Below are positions 11,669 to 23,171 of a stretch of DNA of 64,000 bases, in pieces. Positions within the stretch are counted from its first letter, which is position 1; each line of letters begins with the position of its first letter. Source of the DNA: Cristatella mucedo (lineage: Eukaryota > Bryozoa > Phylactolaemata > Cristatellidae); contig WPIO01000172.1 in assembly GCA_009760855.2 (NCBI GenBank), positions 503,001 to 567,000 of the forward strand, given 5' to 3'. Position numbers and translations under genes: made by a program. The notes below the pieces were generated by a model that worked only from the letters and a program-made list of their open reading frames with translations, made no database searches and was not told the DNA's origin.

Positions 11669-11735
11669 TAAAGCGCCTAGAGAGAGATTTAGTTCTCTGA
11701 GGGCGCTTTATCAAGTGCATTAAAATTACTACTAA
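11669..11735 (+). other. LINE-B 3' terminal hairpin, reference copy
   Basis: AAAGCGCC and GGCGCTTT form the outer stem and AGAGA/TCTCT an inner stem, with GATTTAGT in the loop. TATCAAGTGCATTA and an AT-rich tail follow. Similar hairpins end most LINE-B copies here. In CR1/L2-like elements the 3' end is the part recognised by the element's own RT. Confidence 0.75.
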
Positions 11736-11743
11736 TATTTTAG

Positions 11744-12400
11744 GAGACGGCTGGCAGCAGCTATTCTGTGAGCAGGGAACTTACACATGCATAGAGCTTC
11801 TATGCGTGCGCTCGCACTGGTATCCCGTAAAAAGCAGGCAGGACAATAGCAGGCAAAATAATTTTAAAGAGTGCTGTTTTCAACATGTATTTATATTCAC
11901 AATAGATATTTCACAGATGTTCATTTGCAGTATTTTATATGAGAAAACACATACATAGTCTAACTCAAATCTTGTCTCTGTTTCTTGCCAACTTTTAAAT
12001 AAAATTGGAAATGTTTTAGTTACAGAGAAAGAGGTAATATACGCTAATAATGTTAGCCTGTTTGTTACTTTGTTACGGGTTTAGGTTCATGTTGTATGCA
12101 ATTGTTTGAAGGTAATCTCCAACTAAGACCGTTGCAAGGTAGGTTACTGATGCTTCAAGTATAAGCATTAAGGTCCAACGATTAACTGAGGTACTTCGAA
12201 ACATCTACCATTTTCAGAATTAGTTGTCATAACGCTGTGGTTTGAACATAAAACTATAAAAAATGGTGTCAAGGGTTAACTCGAGAAATTTAATGTAATA
12301 GTCGAGGTTCCGCTCAATTTAGCTGGATGAGGCATGCTTGCATAACCTAATAGGTATTAGAAAACTTGTGTCTGAAAGCTTAAAGATCCTCGAGATTGGT
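11744..12400. repeat. Unclassified repeat D, copy 1
   Basis: Matches 21331-21960 over about 650 bp (GGAGAC-GCTGGCAGCAGCTAT, AGCATTAAGGTCCAACGATT, AAATGGTGTCAAGGGTTAAC). Both copies directly follow a LINE-B 3' end. An 82-codon minus-strand frame (12319-12567) overlaps its end but is not kept in copy 2. No protein function is recognised. Confidence 0.6.
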
Positions 12401-12896
12401 TCAGCTTGCGTCCCTCCATTAACTTCTGCCACTAATCTAATGATGCTGGTAGGCAGAGTACCTACTGCCCAGTATACCCTCAGGTGGCTCATAAATACAT
12501 CAAGTCTGTTAAATCTCAATAATTGAAGAAACTCTTCTGTCGGGTAGTGCAGAGCTATCTGCTCCACCGAGGGAGCTTGAACCTTGCAATATTTATAGGC
12601 CGAAATAAGGACTAGAACTTAATTAGCTCCCAAAAAGGTGGCCCACAGACATGTGGGTCGCTAATGCATATGCATAAAAAAATATTCTGGTCATTTCTCT
12701 TTTTTCTTTCGGTTATTTTTTGTGTATTCGAAGCAACTTGCTGCTGTGTAGCCCTTTACACATTTTGGTTCTAAGCATTTTTGACACGACAGGAACACAC
12801 GAAATAGCAACTTGTTAATTTTAGAAATGTCAGAAGAGTCGTTACCCAGTTGTAAATAATTCATTTTTATAGCATCATAAGTTAATTTGACATCCA
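12401..12896. other. No gene recognised
   Basis: AT-rich unique sequence with only short frames on either strand and no splice-flanked or repeat-related signal that I can support. Confidence 0.3.
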
Positions 12897-12992
12897 TTCA
12901 GGCGCTTCACATGCGCCACGGGGCTCGAGCCACGACCTCGGCCACACGCTGGTCACGGCCAGCACCCTATCCACTGATCTAACCTAGCTCAA
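12897..12992 (-). mobile_element. SINE-1, 3'-truncated
   Basis: The tRNA-like body is clear on the minus strand: TTAGATCAGTGG in the box A position and a CGTGGCTCGAGCCCCG box B region. The copy stops inside the first arm of the 3' hairpin (GCGCCTGAATG), so the second arm and AT tail are missing. Confidence 0.7.
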
Positions 12993-13184
12993 TTCGTTGA
13001 TATACAGGTTGACAGCTAGCATTGACCGCGTAAGCAGATGCAGCTAAGACGTGTTTAAAGCCTACAGCTTTTTCTGTCTGGCAGTAGTGTGCAACAAATT
13101 ACACAACTATCAATATATCAATGCTTGATGCTTTTGCCCACTGCTCCGTCAACATCTACAGTTCCTAGAAATTGATTAATTAGA

Positions 13185-13250
13185 TTAAGCTAGATTAAGA
13201 AAAAATAGATTAAGGTCTCTGGGGGCGCTATATAAAATAATTTTTTTTTA
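13185..13250 (+). repeat. SINE-1/LINE-B-type 3' tail fragment
   Basis: AGATTAAGGTCTCTGGGGGCGCTATATAAAATAA matches the distal hairpin arm and tail of SINE-1. An AGATTAAG unit is repeated just before it. No body is attached. Confidence 0.5.
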
Positions 13251-13618
13251 CTAGTACTACTCTATTGGCCCAAAACCCTATGGTTCGATGCCTCCCTGCT
13301 CGGCTACTACCCAGCTGATTAATACTGACTTTACTATTAGGTGTGTTCAGACGTTTCTATAATCATTCCTTTATTTCCTTTCCAATTTATTCCTTATTTC
13401 GTTTGCTGGTGCAAGGAATTTGTTAAGTAAGGTATATCAGTTAGAAATCTCACTCGTACCAAGTTGCGTAAGGGATGCATGATCAGTATTTTCCGGCATT
13501 CTCTAGAGCCATTTGGGCATTCTGGCATTTTCTAGAGCCAGCAAGGGCCGAAATCTGCCACTGGAACTCAAGTTCAATGGGTAATAAGCTACGGGGAATA
13601 AGGAATAGGGATTTATAT

Positions 13619-13778
13619 TATAGGGAATATGATATATATATTAGGGAACTATAGAAAAATAATATAATATATTATATATAATATAATATAGTATATATTA
13701 TTTAATAAATATAATGTAATAATAAAATGATATAATATACAATATAATATTTAATATATATATATATATAATAGGGGT
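13619..13778. repeat. AT-rich low-complexity tract
   Basis: Interrupted TA/AATAT repeats run for about 160 bp with a purer (TA)n core near 13755-13770. Confidence 0.8.
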
Positions 13779-13797
13779 TAGGGAACTGAATCACTCA

Positions 13798-14310
13798 TGA
13801 CACCGTATATCCTCTGCAGTATTTGAAGCCACGATCTCGGTCGTGATAAGCACCTTACAACCTGGGCTATGATCACGAGCCTAACTGCCGAGTTTTGCAC
13901 CAACTATAACCATCTTATAGCACATGCCGGTAGACCACCAAGCAGTGAATTTTAGAATTACAGTTAATATGGTATTTTGCAAATGCGTGGACTAATTTGC
14001 ATGCAGTGCCTCTGCCTAAGCAAGGCCGACTGAATTTTACAGAGGCTACGCCGCTAAAGTTAGGCAGACTTGACAGTAGAGTTTATGCGCCCGTTGAGTT
14101 TATGCGACAGTTGAGTTTATGCGTCCGTCTAATGAAAGGTTAAAGGTTAAATATTTTTTGTCACAGGGGAACTAGATTACTTGCAGATGCACAAGAGATG
14201 GTGGAGCCTATTTTTAGCGATAACCTTTCCATGTTCCGACTCACACTTGGTTTTCCCATAGCTAGTAAGTTGATTTATCGTTATTTTATTTGAGAAAGTT
14301 TTTTGCTTAC
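13798..14310 (-). mobile_element. SINE-like scrap and LINE-B RT remnants
   Basis: 13798-13880 resembles an antisense SINE-1 body (CCACGATCTCGGTCGTGATAAGCACCTTA). 13885-14075 matches antisense LINE-B thumb sequence. Around 14225-14300 the minus strand recalls the MGKPSV...ERL..KIGS segment. All are heavily decayed. Confidence 0.5.
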
Positions 14311-14609
14311 CATTGCCGGATTTCTGCAACAAAAGCAAGACAGCTGGGTTTAAAGAGGGTTCGACTAGTACCCAGGCCATGTTCTGTTCGCTGGGACGGC
14401 TGCAACGTGGTAAGGGCAACCGGCTAAACTGGGTCTGACCTATGGAAATGACCTGATGTGCTGTGACGGGAAGTCACCGGACGTCTTGGATAAGGGAAGT
14501 TGGCCAAGTAAGTCGCGGTGTTGGGCGCTCCCGGTCTCGCCAAGTTATGCACCTGGTCGGGTGAAGGCTTGCTCCGGCAGTGTGGCCACGATCGGAAGGC
14601 AACGAGTGC

Positions 14610-15115
14610 CCAAGGTCCGAGCAGACCTGGATAGCAAGCTCGTTGTTGTGACTTGTATATTCCGCGTTTCCTGTTAAGCTTGTTTGTAGCCCCCGTGAGT
14701 TAACGTCTTTCGGCGGTAGCTCTCGACTGTGGTGGACGTCGACTCCAACCTGTCAAGCAGTTACTCAGCTAGCCCGATCTTTGACGGCATACGCTGGTAC
14801 TGTTGGAACAGAGTCAGTACAACGGTGGGACTGTGGAAGCTGACTGACCAACTAACACAATTTTTTCGAGCTTGCTTCGTCGTCTCGCGCCCCTATAGTG
14901 TACCTTTTATAGAATTTCCCCTTCAGACTTGTTCAGTCCACCTGTTGTCTTTGGTGCATACGATATTATATAGAGGTTTTACCTGCCGGCCGGTTGTCTT
15001 ACCCTAGCTCATGTCCATGGCTAGCTGCAGCACAGCCGAAGTGTGGCTGTGCTTGGCCGGAAATAGCCTCTATTCCCAGGATCTCAGGTATAGGCTTGCT
15101 GGAGGGCTGGAAGGG
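14610..15115. repeat. Unclassified repeat E, copy 1
   Basis: Matches 22126-22638 closely (GGTCCGAGCAGA-CTGGATAGC, CTCTCGACTGTGGTGGACGT, CTGACTGACC-ACTAACA). A shorter relative is visible at 19600-19700. No coding capacity is recognised. The region upstream (14455-14610) is not clearly shared. Confidence 0.6.
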
Positions 15116-15205
15116 ATCGCAGCAAAGGTACAACTGAGCGTCATCTGCACAAAAGTAAAAGCCTAGATTGTGCTGAGTGATGACGTCGGAAAGAGAGAGA
15201 ATGCT
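15100..15205 (-). mobile_element. LINE-B RT fragment around the YADD motif
   Basis: The minus strand reads HNLGFYFCADDAQLYLC-like sequence, the [18 protein letters not shown] block with substitutions. About 100 bp long, with no continuation on either side. Confidence 0.6.
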
Positions 15206-15317
15206 ACTGAATGCTACTGCTGAAGCGTAAGTCCTTCTCGAGCTCCACTGACCTCACCTAAACTCACCTCCTTGGACCTCACCTGAGCGTTTTTGACAAT
15301 TAACTGCAATGCTTTAA

Positions 15318-15400
15318 ATTGTATCTCAGTGGGAGGGTCTCACAGCCTCAAAGTCAATGGACCACAACGACCCTCGGAGCCACTGAAGTACCGGGCGTTG
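15318..15400 (+). mobile_element. LINE-B RT scrap, opposite orientation
   Basis: CISVGGSHSLKVNGPQRPSE corresponds to the [20 protein letters not shown] segment just upstream of the LINE-B GVPQG motif. With the preceding antisense scrap it forms an inverted pair. 15400-15920 beyond it shows no recognisable gene. Confidence 0.5.
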
Positions 15401-15924
15401 TTTGATTCGCACAGCAGAGAGCCAGCCGATGACCCACACCAACAGTTTGTAACGAAACACGGAGGCGAAGTGTGCACGTCTCTATTCGGCCCCTTCTCCC
15501 ACTCGACTACCCTCTCCTCCACTGATCCAGTCCACTGGTTGACGCCGATGATTCATCGAAGAGGTCCACCAGCTGGTTACCTGCCTGTGTCCGTGCAGCA
15601 TCACAGGCGGACCACAGCTGTGCACCGGCCCTGCTCGGTTAGGCTTCTAACAGCTGTTCACCAGCGGCTTATCAGAGGAGCCTGCATCCTATTGAACTAC
15701 ACCGGGTACTCCTGGATTTCATAATTCCCACTTTTTCTTAAGCTTCAAAAGCAGATTTCAAAGGCAAGAACTTTTGAGACCAACATTTTCTAACGAGCAG
15801 GCAGAACATAGGTGGAGCCGGTAGGTTACGTTTGCGAGCCGATACTAATGAGCGAAGTGCACTGGAACCCATATTGTGGATCTGGAAGTTAAGTTTATTC
15901 TCGAGAGGGAGGTAGGTAAGCTCA

Positions 15925-15925
15925 G

Positions 15926-16010
<85 letters not shown>
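15925..16010. repeat. (AC)n microsatellite
   Basis: About 85 bp of CA dinucleotides with a few CG interruptions. Frames across it are artefacts. Confidence 0.95.
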
Positions 16011-16013
<3 letters not shown>

Positions 16014-16624
16014 CTGCACAGATAAACACACAAACACTATGATGTGGTAGCTAGGCCCTCACGATAGATCTGACGAGAAGCCATGGCTGGCACCTGTGGC
16101 ATATTATTACAAGGCACAGACCGAGAGTCTTGAATAAATGAGGAGTTGCAGTAATCTATATTCGATATCAACCATGCTTCACCAACGTTGGCTGTTATAC
16201 ATCCATCTTAGTGTGTTCCGGTTTTCGATTTTTCGTCAGGTGATTGTAGGCCAACTTGACTGTGAAGTCGTGTTCGATTGTTTCCAGACTGCTCTTAGAG
16301 GCTCCAATGGACGACTTGCTGCAGCTGCCGTGCAATCGCAACGATGAGACAGCTGAGTTTAGGGACAGCATGCTGTAGCGTTTTCTCACGAACTAGAGGA
16401 CAGTGTTTTGTAGCTGGGGCTTTCTGCTCGAGTGATTTCATTCGTGAGCTACCCTGAATACGCAGAGTTTTCAAAGAATCATTTGCCCCCATATTGGTGC
16501 ACAGTTTTCCTTTGATCGGGGTCACAGATGCAATTCTTATCAGACTGGTGTGTGGAACCAATTCAGCTAGGACAGAATAAATAATCCGGTAAGTTTAAGC
16601 TACTAGGATGTAATTTCTTGCTGC
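16011..16624. other. No gene recognised
   Basis: Mixed sequence with short frames on both strands (for example 16195-16561 minus) that show no domain, splice signal or repeat match. Confidence 0.3.
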
Positions 16625-16627
16625 TTT

Positions 16628-17345
16628 AACAATAATAATATTATTAATAAAAATAATGCACTTGATAAACGCCCCTCGGAGAACTTGATCTCTTTGTAGG
16701 CACTTTACATTTGCTGCAAAGGAAGCGCGATTGAATGATGAGTAGCGTCATGCTTGATAAACATGAATAACATGGTTAGGGTTGACATGCATAAGGTCTG
16801 CATGCAAATGTAGTTCAAAACTAACCCTTTTGACCATCTGTTATGTATCCTGTGACCAATGGATTCAATACTTATATGTAGCGAATACTGTTCTTGTCGC
16901 CCTGAAGTGCAAATAAATAAGAAAGTTAGAGGTGACATGCACTGGGTCAGCATGCAAGTGTGGTTAGTGGCAGCATGCACAGTGTCAGCACACATTAGCA
17001 CATGAAGGATAAATTACAGGGACCCACTAAATGCCGTTCTAAATAGGTGTTTTTAAGTTCTTTCGATTTGTGGTCAAGTCTGGGGATGTTGTGACACAAA
17101 TCCGGAGTGAGTTCCAGGCTTTGGGACCATACGAACTAAATGCACGGTCTTGATTTGAGGTTTGTACGAGGTAGTGGTAAACTCTTGGACTCCGAAAAGC
17201 AGGTGGTACGATGCTTGGCCTGGTGGAGGAGTAGAGATAGGTCAGAGCCTAAGATTGAAGAGGCTCAAAATTGAGGGACAAAACTCGATAGTCGATCCGT
17301 TGCTTGACTGGTAGCCAGCTTACGTAGCTGGTAGCCAGCTTACGT
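16628..17345 (-). mobile_element. LINE-B 3' third
   Basis: The (AAT)n tail and hairpin on the minus strand lie at 16628-16700, followed by the 3' UTR and the protein C-terminus. The distal end shows a short tandem duplication of GCTGGTAGCCAGCTTACGTA (17305-17345). Confidence 0.75.
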
Positions 17346-19316
17346 AGATAGCTTACCCCTAGAATTAAAGGCACGCCCTCAGGCGTACCGCGAGCGGACG
17401 ATGCCGCTTGGACGGATATGCGGCGACGGCTACCTCGGCGGCGGCAACGTTTCGTAAGAGCGGCGTCGCCGCAGCAGCGGCGGCTGCTGCGTAGAGCCTG
17501 CTGCGCGACAACTTTCGCTAAGTAATAATATTAATAATACGAGACTGGAAGAGCCCCAAAAGGGGATTGAATATCCTTTTGAGCAGCTTGTGTATGCTGG
17601 AAAGAGAGCATACTGGTTAAAAGCTCTCGTGACAAATTGGCAAAGCTCACCAGTAGCAATTCGTACGGACTCTAGCAAACGCTGCATGAAAACGGGGAGG
17701 GGTTGCTCCATTGTTTTAAATTTTCTTCAAGCGAGAGAATGTCGTGCCGTCAATTAAGAGTGAATTGCTAACGAATTGCATCCACCCAGCGACGCAACCT
17801 GCTGCGCAGCTACTCGCTAAGGCGGGTTAATAGCTATCTATCTTGAGGACCGGCAGGAACACGGGGAGAAAATGGGACCGGAAGCCGCCTCAGAACGCCG
17901 GCCTATCGCCGCCAGGGCGTCTCTTGAGTTCCGTGAAAGTGCGTTATTATGAAATGCAAGAGCATTATTGTTATTTGATTCGTTATTTTATTTATTGTTA
18001 TTAGATCATTCACACGATCTCTTGATTTCCGTGCATGGTGCATTTGCCGCAGCGAGAACGCGAGAACGTTCAAGAAGCGACCTAAGAGTGAGTGCCACAA
18101 CTCATCGGTCGCTGCCCTTCTTCGACGCGAAGCCAGCAAAGGTGTGCGAGAAGTGGCGCGACGCGTCTGCTGCGATGCTCGCGACAGACTAGTGAGCCTA
18201 GCTGTACAGTTGTGCCGCCGCTGCGAGCGTCTCGCCGCTGGGGTCACGCGAATACCTACGATGCACTACAAACGCCGAGTTGGTTTGGCCGGTGGTTACT
18301 GCACCCGCCACCACCAAGATCCGGCCGAGTTTGTCAGCTCGAGCCCCGCGGCAGTGAATGCGGAGCCTTCAAATCAAGATCAAGTTATCTTTAGAGCGCC
18401 GTACAAATGAATTACATATTCGTTTACTTTTAATACATCCGCCATTTCCAAAATAAGCATTGGCCAGCTGTAGTTTCAATTTCTCACTAGATACTGGAGT
18501 TCCGGGTTTACCCTCCCTATTTTAATTAATCCGAAATTATGTGAATAGGAAACTGCTGCCCTCCTTTGTTTCAGCGCCAGTGATCGCATCTAGGGACCGG
18601 ATGCCCGAAGGAGGAGCGCCGTCTTTCGCGGAAATAATCCATCTCTCCATCTCTCCATGTCGACAGCGTCAGCCGACAAATGCGCCGCCGCCACCGCCGC
18701 AGATGCCGCCTTATGACGCACGGAGGGGGGCCGCCGCCGCGGGATCGACGCACTGGAAATGGCGCTCATTTTGCGACCTTTGGAAACCGGTCGGTGGGTC
18801 CTGTCGAAAATGCATCGCCTGCCCCTTCGCGTCGAGCCCGAGGCCGCCGCCGAAACCGCCGCCCCGCCCCAAAGCTAGCCCTTGACCTTGCCCCCGTTGC
18901 GGCGGTGCGTGCCTTGGGTGCCTTGGCAATCGCGACGTAACCGCGGAACGAACATAGTGAAGAGTTAGCGTCGGCTCGCTGTTATGTTTACTGTCCGCCC
19001 TCCCCTGCCCCCTTTTCCGCGGTGCCTGTTGATTGCCTGCCGCCTGGAACTACTTGTGGCATATTCGTACGCGCACGAACGCTGATTGGCGGAGCAGCGA
19101 CACGTGGCCGGCGGCACTACCGACCTCGTAGTCATCTGCCGCCATTGCTGGGAGCCGTGTAGGTGAGTGGCCGCCGAGCTGCGGGTTCTTTTCGGCTCGA
19201 ATGCTACTGCGGCGTCTTTACCTACTTTCCTGTATTTCCCTACTTTCCTGCTCCGCGGGACGCTGGTTGGAAGTAGATCCCACGCGCGGCAGCTTCTTCC
19301 GAAGGCGACTGAATAC
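17346..19316. other. GC-rich stretch without a recognised gene
   Basis: GC content rises strongly between about 18560 and 19280, with frequent CpG, while the surrounding repeats are AT-rich. This could be a CpG-island promoter. GTGTAGGTGAGTGG at 19158-19171 would make a good splice donor for a non-coding first exon on the plus strand. The proline/arginine-rich frames on both strands are composition-driven and I do not call them as proteins. Confidence 0.35.
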
Positions 19317-19450
19317 CTGGTTTGGTCCAGCGGTTAAGGTGCTCGCCCCGACCAAGGTCTGACTGAGGTCGTGGGCTCGAGCCCCGAGGCATAAGTGAAG
19401 CGCCTGAATAGTGATTAAGTTCTCTTGGGGTGCTATATAAATGAATTATA
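19317..19450 (+). mobile_element. SINE-1, complete-looking copy
   Basis: This tRNA-derived SINE has a perfect Pol III A box (TGGTCCAGCGG, 19323-19333) and a B-box-like GGCTCGAGCCC (19374-19384). The 3' part (AAGCGCCTGAATAGTGATTAAGTTCTCTTGGGGTGCT) reproduces the LINE-B 3' hairpin layout and ends in ATATAAATGAATTATA. This is the best copy for defining the family. Confidence 0.85.
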
Positions 19451-20310
19451 TTTTGTATATTGTATACCTTGCTTCGACAAGCTGTCTCCCGGCTATGGCG
19501 CTGCCTGGCCTAACAGCCCGGGCTCCCGTTAGAAGGCAACTCGCCGCCCGTCGGCACTGGATCGGTCGGCTTGCGACCCGGTCGGCACTGGATAGCCTTG
19601 TCTCCTTGTCTGAGTCCTGCGACGGTGCCACTGTGGAAGCCGACTGAGCACTAACACGTTTGTCCGCGCTTGCGGCGTCATCCCGCGCCCTCCGTAGCCG
19701 TGAAGCTCGCGTCTCCGTAGCCGTGAACGTACACGTGCCACTTTTTGTCACAGCAACGTCGCCTCCTCTTCGTTCGGTCGGTCCTCCTCCGTACTTCCCG
19801 CCTCGAACTCCCCTTCATTCGTGTAGGGCTGCAGCTGCGGTTTCGCCGTCTCGTAGCTTCACCTGTGCTTGCGGAAGCTTGTACTATAGGTCACCCCTTA
19901 GCTTTCGTTCTGCCCTCCAGTCAGCGCGTGTGCCAGATACTTGATGCCACCTCTCGCGTCGGCCTTCTTTGGCGTGGACGCCAGTGAATCGCTGCGGTGA
20001 CTCGACCTCTTGGGCGAACCGGCTCGTTTAGCATGCCTGTGCGTACGCCATCTGCCGACAGCAGTGCCATTTTGTGCCGTTGCTTAGAGCGGTAAACGAC
20101 TGAAGGAGCCATTGCCCGAATCTTGCGATAGGCGTGCACAAGAGCTGGCCTTCCCGACACTTTTGCTTTGGAAGTCAGCCTCATGCAGTGTAATGACGCA
20201 ACGGATATTGTATGCAAAACTCGGCCGAGTAGGAGCCACACAAAATGGTGGTCAGTTGCATGGGACGAGAGCCACCAGAGCAGAGCGTTCTGCTGGGCAT
20301 CTGAGATTGG
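19451..20310. other. GC-rich sequence with a partial repeat E copy
   Basis: 19600-19700 resembles repeat E (GACGGTGCCACTGTGGAAGCCGACTGAGCACTAACAC). The rest is unique and GC-rich, with overlapping frames on both strands and no recognisable protein. Confidence 0.4.
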
Positions 20311-20317
20311 TTGACAC

Positions 20318-21325
20318 TGGTTTTATCTTAGTGGGCAACCTCAGGAGTGCCTTGATGTAAATGGACAAATACCATCGAAGAAATAACTGCAGTACGGTGT
20401 ACCTCAGGGCTCGTGGCTTAGTCCACCTCTTTCACGGTCTATACTCTTACTTTGCAGTTACGATCAACAAGCACAATCTAAGCTTTTATTTCAATGCAGA
20501 TGAAACCCAGGTGTACCTTTGCTTTAATCACTTCCAGCCCTAGATCACGTTACAGTCTCTCAATCGCATTGCTGCATCCAGTGATTGCTACAACTCAGGC
20601 TTGCTTTGACAAGAATTTGACATCAAAATTGGTCCATGCACTTCTATCACCACGTCTTGACTTCTGGAACTCATTACTTTCTGGTCTACTGGCCTGTGCA
20701 ATCAGGAGCTTATATGGGGTGCAAAACTATGCGACTAAGCACTTCTGTCATGAGCGTTGCAGTTGCCATATCACACCACTTCTAGCCGACCTGCACAGGT
20801 TCACGTTTTTGTCACTCACGTTGGGTCCTTCGATTCTGTCTCCAGCCTCTCTATCAGATCTACTCCCCACCAGGTAAAGCATCGTGCTACGTGCTTTTCT
20901 GAGTCTAATCTGTTACCTATACCTCGTAGGAACTTCAAATCGTTTAGATACCGTGCCTTTAGTTCGTATGCTTTAAAAGACCCGGATATCACATTCGGCT
21001 AGCATCACGACACATCGGCCTGATGGCAAACAAATAACAGCTAAAACGCATCCGTTGGTCACAGCATGTAGAGAGTATATGTGGTTCGTCCTTCGTGAGC
21101 TTATGTGTGCTGACACTGCATACTGCCACTAGCCAAGTTAGCATGTTGATCCTGTGCATGTCACCACTTACCATGAGATCCTTGTTGACTTTGAGCAATC
21201 TGAAACTAACTTTCATCATCATTCATCATATCATATTTATCACTTTTGATCATGCTTCCTTTTAAGCATATGTAAAGTAGCTACAAAGAGATTTAGTTCC
21301 CATGTCAAACTTATTATTTTCATTA
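20318..21325 (+). mobile_element. LINE-B RT and 3' end, decayed
   Basis: Starts in the segment before GVPQG (YGVPQGS-like at 20395-20420), continues through a YADD-like block mutated to NADET (20490-20510) and the C-terminal LLADLHRFTFLSLTL region, then the 3' UTR. A weak hairpin is present at 21268-21320 with GAGATTTAGTT kept. There are numerous stops. A deletion removes the block between YADD and the thumb. Confidence 0.75.
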
Positions 21326-21330
21326 TCTAA

Positions 21331-21960
21331 AGGAGACAGCTGGCAGCAGCTATGCTGTCGGCAAGACACTTACACATGTACAGAGCTTGTATACGTGCGA
21401 TGGGACTGGTAACCCGAACAAAGCAGGCAGGACAAAAGCAGGCAAAATAATTGCAAAGAGTGCTGGTTTCAAAAGGTATTCATATTCACAATGGATATTT
21501 CACAGATATTTGTTTACAGTATTTTTTAAGAGAAAATTCATACATAGTCTAACTCAAATCTTGTCTCTATTTCTTTCCAACTTTTAAATAAATTTGGAAA
21601 TGTTATAGTTACATTGAAACAGGTAGCACAGCCAAATAATGTTAGCCTGCTTGTTATGTGGAGGCTCAGGGGGTATGCAATTGTTTAAACGTAATCTTCA
21701 ACTAGGACCGTTCCGAGGTAGGTTGCTGATGCTTCAAGTATAAGCATTAAGGTCCAACGATTAACTGAGGTGCACTTCGAAACAGCTAACATTTAAAAAA
21801 AATAGTAGTTATAACGCTGTGGTTTGAACATCAAATAATACAAAATGGTGTCAAGGGTTAACTCGAGAAATTTCATGCAGTAGTCGAGGTCCAGCTCAAA
21901 TTAGCTGGTGGAGGCATGCTCGAATAACCTAGTAGGTATTGGAAAACTTGTGTCTGAAAG
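21331..21960. repeat. Unclassified repeat D, copy 2
   Basis: Same unit as 11744-12400, again placed directly after a LINE-B 3' end. It is followed by a short AT tract and an antisense SINE-1. Confidence 0.6.
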
Positions 21961-21991
21961 TTATATATAATATATATATATATATTATATT

Positions 21992-22120
21992 TGTATAGCG
22001 CCCCAAGAGAACTTAATCTCTATTCAGGTGCTTCACATATGCTTCGGGGCTCGAGCCCACGACCTCAAGTCAGACCTTGGTCGGGGCGAGCACCTAACCG
22101 CTAGACCAAACTAGCTCGGC
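21992..22120 (-). mobile_element. SINE-1, antisense copy
   Basis: Full layout on the minus strand: box A region GGTCTAGCGGTTAGGTGC, box B region GTGGGCTCGAGCCCCG, then AAGCACCTGAATAGAGATTAAGTTCTCTTGGGGCGCTATA and an AT tail running into the (TA)n tract at 21961-21990. Confidence 0.85.
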
Positions 22121-22125
22121 ATCCA

Positions 22126-22638
22126 CCAAGGTCCGAGCAGAGCTGGATAGCAAGCTTGTTGTTGTTACTTGTATATTCCGCGTTTCCCGTGCAGCGTGTT
22201 CGTGGCCCCCCCCCGTGAGTTAATGTCTTTCGGCGGTAGCTCTCGACTGTGGTGGACGTCGACTCTGACTAGTCAAGCAGTTACTCAGCTAGCCGGATCT
22301 TTGACGGCAAACGCTGGTACTGTTGGAATGGAGTCGGTACAACGGCAGGACTGCAGAAGCTGACTGACCGACTAACAAAACTATTCGAGCTTCTTCGTCG
22401 TCTTGCACAGCTATAGTGTACCTTGTATATAATTTTCCCTTTAGACTTGTTTAGTTCCCCTGTTTTCTTTGGTTCATACGACATTATATAGAGGTTTTAC
22501 CCGACGGCCACTCGTCTTACCCTAGCTCTGCGCCATGGCGAGCTGCAGCACAGCCGAAGTGTGGCAGGGTTTGGCCGGAAATAGCCTCAAACAGCAGGAT
22601 CTCTGCTACAGACTTGTCGCAGGGCTGGAAGGCTCCAA
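22126..22638. repeat. Unclassified repeat E, copy 2
   Basis: Counterpart of 14610-15115. In this copy repeats D and E are separated only by SINE-1. In copy 1 about 2.2 kb lies between them. Confidence 0.6.
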
Positions 22639-22639
22639 T

Positions 22640-23168
22640 TTCTGAATTGCTCTGGGTTTGTCCATAACTGGTAGCCAGTAGGTGTTGGCAGGAAGTGGCG
22701 TGATGTAGCAACTGCTAAGCTCTCGACAGACAAGCCTAGTAGCATAGTTTTGCACCAGCTATAAGCATCTGATCACACAGGTCGGTAGACTAGCAAGAAG
22801 TGACATACAAAAGTCAATACGGGATGTCACAAATGCATCGACCAACTTAGATGTAATATCCCTGTCTAAACAAGCCGGTATTTTAGCACGGTCATGCAGC
22901 TAAAAGTAGGTGGACTTGATTGTGGAGCTGATGTGGTCGTCTAACTAAAGGTCCCTTTGGAACATGACACCTAAATTTCGTGCAGATTCAACAGGCGATA
23001 TGCTGGCTGAGTTTAGTTTGAGCGTCCGCCTTTCCAATTTCTGAATCACATTTGGTTTCCCCGTAACTAGTAAATTAGTTTCATCATTTAATTTAAGAAA
23101 ATTTGCTGTCATACATGTGCAGATGTCATCAATACATGCAGGAAGAGAGTTAATAGAAATAGACATTA
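22640..23168 (-). mobile_element. LINE-B RT thumb fragment
   Basis: The minus strand carries [24 protein letters not shown], the GKPNVIQKLERRTLKL block and SPVESARNLGVMFQ, then antisense thumb sequence to about 22660. Frameshifts are present and neither end of the element is included. Confidence 0.75.
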
Positions 23169-23171
23169 TGG

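Larger units (their letters stand above)
8230..11735 (+). mobile_element. Longest LINE-B copy: endonuclease, RT and 3' hairpin
   Basis: This copy reads from a basic N-terminal segment (QQLLSLRRRRSN, about 8300) through the endonuclease (LLTLTETWL, GDFNVHIDN, SDHMQTS; 8618-9259), the linker (KRKLEKAYTRSGLTVHRQAY) and the RT fingers. The palm follows after a LINE-A insertion: [20 protein letters not shown], with D for G in the PQG motif, and [13 protein letters not shown] (11008-11050). The thumb is cut after LPACAIRR-like sequence near 11515. A deletion then joins it to the 3' UTR. The 3' hairpin is at 11669-11711 and the AT-rich tail ends near 11735. The 5' boundary is uncertain. It has several stops and is inactive. 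Confidence 0.85.

Noticed and set aside
15738-16037. Cys/Val-repeat frames across the (AC)n tract
   Set aside because: Dinucleotide repeat read as protein.
18541-18940. Pro/Arg-rich overlapping frames in the GC-rich stretch
   Set aside because: Open on both strands because of GC composition, with no domain or consistent start.
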